Below are positions 1 to 4,836 of a DNA stretch of 5,498 bases, piece after piece. The notes below the pieces were generated by a model, which saw only the letters and a program-made list of their open reading frames with translations, ran no database searches and was not told the DNA's origin. Position 1 is the stretch's first letter; the number at the start of each line of letters is the position of its first letter. The DNA lies in contig JAQUAC010000171.1 of the NCBI GenBank assembly GCA_028687415.1, positions 1 to 5,498 of the forward strand, given 5' to 3'. Made by a program: the position numbers and the translations under genes. The stretch is from Acidocella sp. Lineage in GTDB: Bacteria > Pseudomonadota > Alphaproteobacteria > Acetobacterales > Acetobacteraceae.

Positions 1-421
1 CAACGAGGTAAGGCTCAATGGCCAGCCGTGCCTCATAGAGATCGGCGATGGTGGTGCCCTGCGCCTGCAACGCGAAGCCGGCATGGCGCGCCACAGTCTC
101 CACCCGCGGCTGGTGCACGCGCGCCCCGGTGCGCGAACCGCGCATGACGCTGATGAGGGTCTCGGCTTCCAGAATGCGGAAGGCCTCGCGCAAAGTAGGG
201 CGGGAAATGCCGAGCGTCGCGATCAGCTGGCCCTCGGGGGGAAGGAAGTCCCCCTCCTTCAGCTGCCCGAGCACGATACGCCGGCGGATATGGCCAGCCA
301 CGACCTCCGCGGTTTTTGGCACGCGCATGCCGCCGCCGGGAGCTGCGGCCTTAGCCCCGCGCAGCCCCTGCCAGTCGGCGGAGGGGAGGCTGTTGGCGGT
401 GGGCGGAGGCGAGGCTTTCAT
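1..421 (-). CDS. GntR-family (FadR subfamily) transcriptional regulator, N-terminal part, truncated by window edge
   Basis: Reading the minus strand from the ATG at 421-419 gives 140 codons open to the window edge. Residues about 38-103 form a GntR winged helix: 'TAEVVAGHIRRRIVLGQL', then 'PPEGQLIATLGISRPTLREA', where the SRPTLREA segment is the DNA-recognition helix, then a wing ending 'RTGARVH'. From about residue 108 a helical domain starts, and 'DLYEARLAIEP' (127-137) matches the first helix of FCD ligand-binding domains, where the Asp and Arg help bind a metal or carboxylate. This places it in the FadR rather than the HutC or MocR group. The effector cannot be told because most of the FCD domain lies outside. 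The first 31 residues are a Pro/Ala/Gly-rich leader; Met32 (ATG at 328) is an alternative start with no clear ribosome site, whereas ATG421 has AGG nine bases upstream. It follows chaB in the same direction after 97 non-coding bases and may have its own promoter there. Confidence 0.9.
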   Translation of the reverse strand, partial: MKASPPPTANSLPSADWQGLRGAKAAAPGGGMRVPKTAEVVAGHIRRRIVLGQLKEGDFLPPEGQLIATLGISRPTLREAFRILEAETLISVMRGSRTGARVHQPRVETVARHAGFALQAQGTTIADLYEARLAIEPYLV

Positions 422-469
422 TCCAGTTTACCTAGCGGGCGGTCTGGGGCGACGCAAGGTAGGCGCCGG

Positions 470-493
470 GCCAACAAGTATCACCATGTTGGC
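470..493. promoter_or_regulatory. 7-bp inverted repeat in front of the GntR gene, possible operator
   Basis: GCCAACA (470-476) and TGTTGGC (487-493) are perfect inverted arms separated by 10 bases, about 50-70 bases upstream of the gntR start. An autoregulatory operator is a reasonable inference from position. However, FadR-subfamily operators usually have short arms such as TGGT/ACCA with almost no spacer, so this could also be a small RNA hairpin in the chaB-gntR spacer. No convincing -35/-10 pair was seen in 422-520. Confidence 0.3.
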
Positions 494-506
494 GATGTGG
501 CAGTCT

Positions 507-540
507 GGGTGCCCGCGCGGTTAGCGCGGCGCGGGCACCC
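507..540 (-). terminator. Strong GC-rich hairpin across the chaB stop codon, terminator-like without a U tract
   Basis: The 12-base arms 507-518 (GGGTGCCCGCGC) and 529-540 (GCGCGGGCACCC) are perfectly complementary around a 10-base loop that holds the chaB stop codon (TTA on the plus strand, 521-523). In the minus-strand transcript the stem starts inside the last codons of chaB. The bases after it (AGACTGCC...) contain no T run, so it is not a canonical intrinsic terminator. It could be a 3'-end protecting hairpin, a Rho-assisted end, or a partial terminator before gntR. Confidence 0.5.
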
Positions 541-733
541 ATTCACCGTCAATTTTGACGTAGGAGCGCTTCACCGCCCCCCAGGCGATCTGGTGCGCGC
601 GTTGCTCCTGGTCGGGGTCGTCAGCATAGCGCGCATAGGCGTGGTTGAAGGCGGCGCGGTAAATATCCTGCGCGTGCGCGGGAAGGTGGTTGCGCACGGA
701 GGCAGGAAGATCCTCGTTGTCGGTGTATGGCAT
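521..733 (-). CDS. chaB: ChaB family protein
   Basis: This 70-residue protein covers essentially the whole ChaB domain: 'MPYTDNEDLPASVRNHLP' at the N-terminus, the signature 'AHAQDIYRAAFNHAY' (19-33), then 'AHQIAWGAVKRSYVK' (46-60). E. coli ChaB is about 76 residues and is named as a regulator of the ChaA Ca2+/Na+:H+ antiporter, but its biochemical role is poorly defined and many ChaB homologues sit in stress-related clusters away from any antiporter; no chaA is visible here. The ATG overlaps the stop of the upstream lipoprotein gene by one base (TAATG at 735-731). The purine-rich GGTGGTGGA of the lipoprotein's last glycine codons serves as the only possible ribosome site, so translational coupling is likely. 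The protein is predicted to be small, soluble and cytoplasmic. The family call is secure; the function is not. Confidence 0.93.
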   Translation of the reverse strand: MPYTDNEDLPASVRNHLPAHAQDIYRAAFNHAYARYADDPDQEQRAHQIAWGAVKRSYVKIDGEWVPAPR

Positions 734-1374
734 TAACGGTGTCCACCACCCCCACCGTGCCAGCCTCCGCCGCCATGCCAGCCACCATCATACCAGCCGC
801 CCCAGCCGTAAATGAGCGTGACTGGCGGGTAGAGATAGCCATAGCCCGGGTAGTACGCATAAGGCGGCGGATAGACGGAATACGGATAATATCCTGGCCC
901 CGCGTCAGGCGGAGCGGTGGGGGCCACGGGTGCCAGCGGCGGCACTTTGTTGCCCTTGGCGGCCATGCATTGGGCATAGGTTTCGTCATAGCGTTGTTGC
1001 AACTGCGCGGACGAAGCCTGCGCGTTCTCCGCCCCGGCGGCGCTGCCCACGAGCAGGCCGGACCCGGCGCCGATGGCGGCCCCAGCCCCCGGATTACCGG
1101 CGGCGGCGCCAATGGCGGCCCCCGCCGCAGCCCCCACCACCGTGCCGATGGCGGCACTGTTCACGGCGGCCTGGTTGCCCGCCTGCGCGGGCGAGGTATA
1201 GCCGATGCTTTGCGCCGCCGCGGCGCGGCAATTGTAATCATCCGTCTGGAAGTCGGAGTAGCTCTTATTGGGGCCAGGCAGCACCATGATGTCGGGGCCG
1301 GCGGGCGGAGTAGCGGCGCAGCCGCCGAGCGCCGCCAGCGCCAGAAACCCAATGGAACGAAGTTGCGTTTTCAC
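733..1374 (-). CDS. Glycine-zipper outer-membrane lipoprotein with Tyr/Pro- and Trp/His/Gly-rich tail
   Basis: I chose the GTG at 1374-1372 as the start: GGAAAG lies just upstream, and the product opens with a classic lipoprotein signal peptide, 'MKTQLRSIGFLALAALGGC', with the lipobox LGGC and acylated Cys19. Starting at the further upstream in-frame ATG (1479) would bury the signal peptide and overlap the preceding gene by 104 bases. The 213-residue precursor has, in order: a region with Cys49 ('DDYNCRAAA'), a glycine zipper at about 77-114 with GxxxG/AxxxG repeats that could form a membrane-embedded hairpin, 'QRYDETYAQCMAAKG' with Cys136 (a pattern I associate with Gly-zipper lipoproteins), a Pro/Tyr-rich stretch (145-185), and a terminal Trp/His/Gly segment (about 189-213). 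Asp at position +2 is absent (Ala20), so Lol export to the outer membrane is likely. It is one base from the upstream gene's stop and overlaps chaB. The role is unknown; envelope integrity or metal binding by the tail are guesses. Confidence 0.85.
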   Translation of the reverse strand: MKTQLRSIGFLALAALGGCAATPPAGPDIMVLPGPNKSYSDFQTDDYNCRAAAAQSIGYTSPAQAGNQAAVNSAAIGTVVGAAAGAAIGAAAGNPGAGAAIGAGSGLLVGSAAGAENAQASSAQLQQRYDETYAQCMAAKGNKVPPLAPVAPTAPPDAGPGYYPYSVYPPPYAYYPGYGYLYPPVTLIYGWGGWYDGGWHGGGGWHGGGGGHR

Positions 1375-1375
1375 A

Positions 1376-1849
1376 TCACTTTCCAAGCCGGGCGGGTGTT
1401 TCCGGCCGCACGAAATCCTGAAAATGCGAGGCCAGCTCGTCATCCGGCGTTTTGACCAAATCCTTGGCCACGGTGCCAACGAGTTTGACGCGGGTTGTCT
1501 CGTCCAGCGCGGCGTGGATGAGGGCGAGGCTGTGGCTCGGGGCGGCGATCACCAGCCTGTCGAACGCGGCATCGCCCGTCATCTGGTTCACCTCCGTGGC
1601 GACGACACGCGCGAAAGCCTCCTCCGCCAGCCGGTGTGGGTCGTGCCGGGGGGCCAGCGCGTGATGCGCGGAGGAATCGCTGTGAAAAGAAGCGCCTGGC
1701 GCGTCCGAGCCTAAATCCGAGGATTGCTTGTGCGCGTCCTTGGAATCGAAGCGCTTTTCGGTGCGCAGCACATGGTCCGGGCGCGGCCGGACGATGCGCG
1801 CGTGTTCCCCATCGGCGATGACAATGATGAGTCTAGGGGTTTTTGGCAT
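1376..1849 (-). CDS. Host attachment family protein (PF10116-like)
   Basis: The 157-residue product starts at ATG 1849-1847, set by an ideal ribosome site AAGGAGG (1861-1855) five bases upstream; the GTG five codons earlier overlaps that site and is rejected. The sequence opens with a beta strand followed by ADG ('RLIIVIADGEHARIV', 6-20), has a low-complexity charged/His/Ser middle (35-70), then 'DPHRLAEEAFARVVATEV' (70-87), 'FDRLVIAAPSHSLALI' (96-111) and the C-terminal 'LVGTVAKDLVKTPDDEL' (123-139). This order matches the family named from a plant-attachment protein of Agrobacterium. The family has been related by others to bacterial homologues of the eRF1/Pelota release-factor domain, so the historical name may not describe its job; I recall this and could not check it. 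No signal peptide or membrane segment is seen, so it is probably cytoplasmic. It is the first gene of a tight three-gene unit behind an FNR-type site. Confidence 0.85.
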   Translation of the reverse strand: MPKTPRLIIVIADGEHARIVRPRPDHVLRTEKRFDSKDAHKQSSDLGSDAPGASFHSDSSAHHALAPRHDPHRLAEEAFARVVATEVNQMTGDAAFDRLVIAAPSHSLALIHAALDETTRVKLVGTVAKDLVKTPDDELASHFQDFVRPETPARLGK

Positions 1850-1867
1850 TTGGCCCTCCTTCACTAG

Positions 1868-1916
1868 TTTAGTCAGGCTAACGCCAGCATAGTGGCGCCG
1901 CGTTGATACAGGTCAA
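1868..1916 (-). promoter_or_regulatory. FNR/FixK-type activator site and candidate class II promoter for the attachment protein-lipoprotein-chaB unit
   Basis: TTGAC-CTGT-ATCAA on the minus strand (1916-1903; TTGAT-ACAG-GTCAA on the plus strand) matches the CRP/FNR-superfamily consensus TTGAY-N4-RTCAA at every defined position. TAGCCT (1880-1875) follows after 22 bases; it keeps the key T, A and final T of a -10 hexamer. This is the spacing expected for an activator centred at -41.5, giving a predicted transcript start near 1868 and a 5' leader of about 19 bases that still contains the AAGGAGG ribosome site. A short 5-bp hairpin (1882-1886 with 1893-1897) lies between site and start. The match is seen directly; the binding protein (Fnr, Anr, FnrN or FixK) is inferred. 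Confidence 0.6.
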
Positions 1917-1927
1917 GAAATTTATCG

Positions 1928-3637
1928 TTACCGTTGCAGCACATAGGTGCCAGGCGCGGCACAGAGGGGCTTGTATCCGGCGGTCTCGCTGCCCATGGGC
2001 GGCGGCGGCGCGGGGGGCGAGGAATGCGCCGCGAGCCAGTTCGCCAAAGCTGGCCACCAGGAGCCTTCGGCGTATTTCGCGGCTTGCAGCCAGTCATCGG
2101 GCGGTATGTATTTGCCGTGGTGGGGGCGGCGGAGCAGCCGGTACTGCCGGTTCGGGTGCCCCGGCTCACTGACGATGCCGGCATTATGCCCGCCGGAGGC
2201 AAGCACGAAGGTGACCTCTCCATGGTTGAGCAGATGCAGCTTGTGCACCGAGCGCCAGGGGGCAATGTGGTCGCGCTCAGTACCCACCACGAAGAACGGC
2301 CCGTGCATATCGCCAAGCGAGACGGGTTTGCCCTTGGCGAGGTAGCGGCCCTCCGCCAGATTGTTGTTCTGGAACATGTGCCAGAGATATTCTGAATGCA
2401 TGCGGTAGGGCATGCGCGTCGCATCCAGGTTCCAGGACATCAGATCATTCGGCCGGTCGGCGACGCCGAGGAAATAGCGCCGCACCAAGCGGGACCAGAT
2501 GAGATCCGCCGAGCGCAGCATCTGGAAGGCGCCGGCCATCTGTGAGGCTTCCAGATAGCCTTGCTGCCACATCATGTCGTCCAGAAACGCGAGCTGTGCC
2601 TCGTTGATGAAAAGCTGCAATTCTCCGGCCTCGGAGAAATCCGTCTGCGCGGCGAGCAGAGTGAGGCTGGCGAGTCTGTCGTCTCGGTCGCGCGTCATGG
2701 CGGCGGCGGCGATCGTGAGCAGTGTGCCGCCCAGGCAGTAGCCCAGGGCATGGATTTTTGGCGCGCCGGTGATCGCGCTAATGGCATCCAGCGCGGGCAT
2801 GATGCCCTGGGCGCGGTAATCGTCGAGATGCAGATCCCGCTGTTTGGCACCGGGGTTGAGCCAGGAGATGCAGAACACAGTGAACCCCTGATCGACGAGG
2901 AACTTGATCAGTGAATCATGTGGCGAGAGGTCCAGGATGTAATACTTCATGATCCAGGCGGGCACGATGAGCAGCGGCTCCGGCCGCACGGTTTTCGTGG
3001 TGGGCGTGTACTGGATCAGTTCGATCAGCTCGTTACGGAAGACCACCTGCCCCGGTGTGATGGCGACATCCTTGCCCGGCTGCATCGGCAGCTTGGCGGC
3101 GCGGTCCGCTGTGGCGAGGTTCAAATCCTGTATGAAGAATTCGAAACCGCGGCGCAGATTTTCGCCGTGCGTGCGCCGGGTGAGGGAAATGACCTCCGGG
3201 TTCAGGAACGGGTTGTTGGAGGGGGACATCATGTCCAGCAATTGGCGGGCGATGAAGGCGGTTATGCGCTCATTCCCGCGCGCCACGCCCGGCACGCCGG
3301 TCGTGGCTGCTTCCCACCAGCGTTCGGCCTGGAGAAAGCTTTGCTCAAGCAATGAGAAGGGCAGGTTCTTCCACTCCGGGTCGTCGAACCTGTGGTCGCC
3401 TGGCTTGGGAGAGAGGGGCTCGTCCCCGGGCAGGCCGAAGAACTGTTGGACCAACGCGGCGTTGCCCCGCCAGAATTGCTGCAGCAGCTTGGTGCGGTAG
3501 CCGGGCAGGTTGCCGAGGTGAATTGCCCAATCCACATAGGCGCTGATGAGAGAGGATGGCGAAACCCCGCCCACGAGCTTGGCTTCAGTCGCGTGCAGTT
3601 CACGATCGAAAAACCTCAGCGCGGGTGTGTCGGTCAT
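1928..3637 (-). CDS. phaC: Poly(3-hydroxyalkanoate) synthase, class I-like
   Basis: PhaC polymerises (R)-3-hydroxyacyl-CoA into PHA on the surface of cytoplasmic granules. The 569-residue product starts at ATG 3637 with GAGGA eight bases upstream; the frame stays open further upstream but lacks a better start. Residues about 60-230 match the PhaC N-terminal region ('FFGLPGDEPLSPKPGDHRF', 'NPFLNPEVI'), followed by an alpha/beta-hydrolase catalytic domain. The lipase-like box GYCLGG (299-304) carries Cys301, where true lipases have Ser. Asp456 ('TERDHIAPW') and His484 ('ASGGHNAGI') complete the triad, with the 28-residue Asp-His spacing of the Cupriavidus necator enzyme (D480/H508). The C-terminus ends 'APGTYVLQR', as usual. 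Length is near the class I norm (about 590), and no phaE or phaR subunit gene is next to it. It lies 67 bases after phaZ, with a promoter-like region between them, so synthesis and degradation genes are co-oriented but may be separately controlled. Confidence 0.97.
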   Translation of the reverse strand: MTDTPALRFFDRELHATEAKLVGGVSPSSLISAYVDWAIHLGNLPGYRTKLLQQFWRGNAALVQQFFGLPGDEPLSPKPGDHRFDDPEWKNLPFSLLEQSFLQAERWWEAATTGVPGVARGNERITAFIARQLLDMMSPSNNPFLNPEVISLTRRTHGENLRRGFEFFIQDLNLATADRAAKLPMQPGKDVAITPGQVVFRNELIELIQYTPTTKTVRPEPLLIVPAWIMKYYILDLSPHDSLIKFLVDQGFTVFCISWLNPGAKQRDLHLDDYRAQGIMPALDAISAITGAPKIHALGYCLGGTLLTIAAAAMTRDRDDRLASLTLLAAQTDFSEAGELQLFINEAQLAFLDDMMWQQGYLEASQMAGAFQMLRSADLIWSRLVRRYFLGVADRPNDLMSWNLDATRMPYRMHSEYLWHMFQNNNLAEGRYLAKGKPVSLGDMHGPFFVVGTERDHIAPWRSVHKLHLLNHGEVTFVLASGGHNAGIVSEPGHPNRQYRLLRRPHHGKYIPPDDWLQAAKYAEGSWWPALANWLAAHSSPPAPPPPMGSETAGYKPLCAAPGTYVLQR

Positions 3638-3659
3638 GGCACGGATCCTCGGGAAATTG

Positions 3660-3708
3660 TTGAAAGAGTATCGCGGCCAGCCGGCCGGATGACCATGACG
3701 TGGATCAA
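3660..3708 (-). promoter_or_regulatory. phaC: FNR-like site and candidate class II promoter for phaC
   Basis: TTGAT-CCAC-GTCAT on the minus strand (3708-3695) matches TTGAY-N4-RTCAA at 9 of 10 positions (last base T, not A). GATACT (3672-3667), a 4/6 match to TATAAT, follows after exactly 22 bases, the same geometry as at 1868-1916. The predicted start is near 3660 with a leader of about 23 bases carrying the GAGGA ribosome site of phaC. The site overlaps the stop codon of phaZ, so part of the match is constrained by coding sequence. A GC-rich palindrome (CGGCC-GGCT-GGCCG) lies between site and -10. Confidence 0.45.
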
Positions 3709-4781
3709 CTCCGCGCGTGCCCGCGCAGGAAGCCGAGCAGGCGCGGGAGGATGCGGCCGCGCCAGACCGCCCCGTGAAACAGGCCGAAATGCCCGATGCC
3801 GGGTTCGAGATGATGCGCGCGCAGCGCGGGCGGCAGGGCGGTGCAAAGCCGGTGGGCGACATAGGTCTGGCCGGGGGCGGCGATATCGTCCTCCTCGGCT
3901 TCGATTGTCAGCAGCGGGACATCCGTGATTGCGCCGGGGTCCACCTTCAGCCCGCGCCAGTGCAGGCGGCCCTCGGCCAGGGTGGAATCGTGGAAAGCGG
4001 TGAACACGGTATCGAGGAAAAACTCGGCGGGGATGGCCACGGGGGAGAACAGCAGGCCGAGAAACGGATGGGCGGCGGTGTCGTCGCCGTCATCATGCAC
4101 GATTTTGCGGAATATCTCGCCGCCGGTGAGGGTGTGCCGGGCGATATAGGTAAGCAGCAACACAGATTGCAGCCCGGCGGAATAAACGGCGCGCCCGGCG
4201 CCCCGGCGGAAGGGTGGCACTAGCGTGATGGTGTTGCGGACGAACCAGCCCAGGGTGAAGTCGCGAGTAAGTGCATCGAGCCTGGTGGGGTTTATGCGCG
4301 TGTCGAGCTTGCCGCCGAGCAAAGTGAGGGAGGCGGGGCGGGAGGTGGGTTCGCCCGCGCATAATATGGCGGTGGCGGCGAGGGCCGGCATGGCCGACTG
4401 GCAGAGGCCGATGAGATGCGTGCCGGGGCCGAGATATTGCAGGGCGTAGATCACGGCGTCGATATTGTCGTCGAGGCCGAAGGTGCCCGCCGTGACCTCG
4501 ACGTTAGCCGGGTCCGTCCAGATGAGCGTGTAAACGTCGCAGTTTGCCTGCAGGTCCGTCAGCATGTCGAACAGCATTGAGGCGCGGATGCCGGAGAGTG
4601 GCTCCACGACGAGAATGCGGGAGGCGGCAGGTAGCGCGGCATGCTCGAAATGCAGCAGCGTAAAGAACGGCGTGGCCAGGACGACGCGCTGACGCACGGC
4701 ATGGGCGTGCCCGCCGATGGTAACATGGTCCGCGGCGAGGCGCGGGGTGAAGTCTGGATGAGGTGCCGGGCGGGGTGTCAA
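3705..4781 (-). CDS. phaZ: Intracellular poly(3-hydroxybutyrate) depolymerase
   Basis: This enzyme hydrolyses stored amorphous PHB granules in the cytoplasm. From the TTG at 4781-4779 the product has 358 residues. It has a Cys-type nucleophile box 'LIGLCQSAMPALAA' (Cys127), 'PLLTIEAEEDDIAAPGQT' (289-306) with the catalytic Asp298 or Asp299, and 'LEPGIGHFGLFHG' (325-337) with His331. These match the Cys183/Asp355/His388 arrangement and C-terminal motifs of C. necator PhaZ1. The start is uncertain: the TTG has AGGAGGT only 3-4 bases upstream, there is no in-frame ATG near, and an upstream in-frame TTG (4871) has no ribosome site and would overlap atpG. Compared with the usual 400-420 residues, about 60 N-terminal residues are missing; the segment from 'VTIGGHAHAVRQRVVLATPFF' onwards aligns in kind with the family. 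It follows the ATPase gamma gene by 55 bases, probably in one transcript. Confidence 0.93.
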   Translation of the reverse strand: MTPRPAPHPDFTPRLAADHVTIGGHAHAVRQRVVLATPFFTLLHFEHAALPAASRILVVEPLSGIRASMLFDMLTDLQANCDVYTLIWTDPANVEVTAGTFGLDDNIDAVIYALQYLGPGTHLIGLCQSAMPALAATAILCAGEPTSRPASLTLLGGKLDTRINPTRLDALTRDFTLGWFVRNTITLVPPFRRGAGRAVYSAGLQSVLLLTYIARHTLTGGEIFRKIVHDDGDDTAAHPFLGLLFSPVAIPAEFFLDTVFTAFHDSTLAEGRLHWRGLKVDPGAITDVPLLTIEAEEDDIAAPGQTYVAHRLCTALPPALRAHHLEPGIGHFGLFHGAVWRGRILPRLLGFLRGHARS

Positions 4782-4831
4782 TTGACCTCCTGCATGCGCA
4801 TGAAGACCGCATTGTCGCGCCGCGTCCGCAT
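4778..4831 (-). CDS. Possible 17-residue leader peptide between atpG and phaZ
   Basis: ATG 4831 begins MRTRRDNAVFMRMQEVN, and its TGA (4780-4778) overlaps the proposed TTG start of phaZ as TTGA. Its last codons contain the AGGAGG ribosome site of phaZ. Such a stop/start overlap is typical of translational coupling and could explain the weak TTG start. No good ribosome site precedes ATG 4831, and chance is quite possible for so short a frame. No homology is recognised. Confidence 0.25.
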   Translation of the reverse strand: MRTRRDNAVFMRMQEVN

Positions 4832-4836
4832 GGAAG

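Noticed and set aside
547..560. CGTCAA-TT-TTGACG palindrome resembling a regulator site.
   Set aside because: It lies inside chaB coding sequence (codons for YVKIDG), has spacing unlike an FNR box, and has no gene start downstream that it could serve.
727..1455. Long plus-strand frame of 242 codons opposite the lipoprotein gene, and a 217-codon one at 83-736.
   Set aside because: Both are antisense shadows of well-supported minus-strand genes in GC-rich DNA, with Arg/Gly/Ala-rich, motif-free translations.
1375..1479. Upstream in-frame start of the lipoprotein gene (ATG 1479).
   Set aside because: It would place 35 residues ahead of a clear signal peptide and overlap the preceding gene; GTG 1374 has a ribosome site and gives a canonical lipoprotein leader.
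3638..3862. Upstream in-frame extension of phaC by 75 codons.
   Set aside because: It would overlap the end of phaZ by more than 150 bases, has no good ribosome site and is Arg/Cys-rich; ATG 3637 has GAGGA at ideal spacing and family-like sequence follows.
2561..3928. Several plus-strand frames (117-183 codons) opposite phaC and phaZ.
   Set aside because: They lie entirely within strongly conserved minus-strand enzymes and show no recognisable domain or ribosome site.
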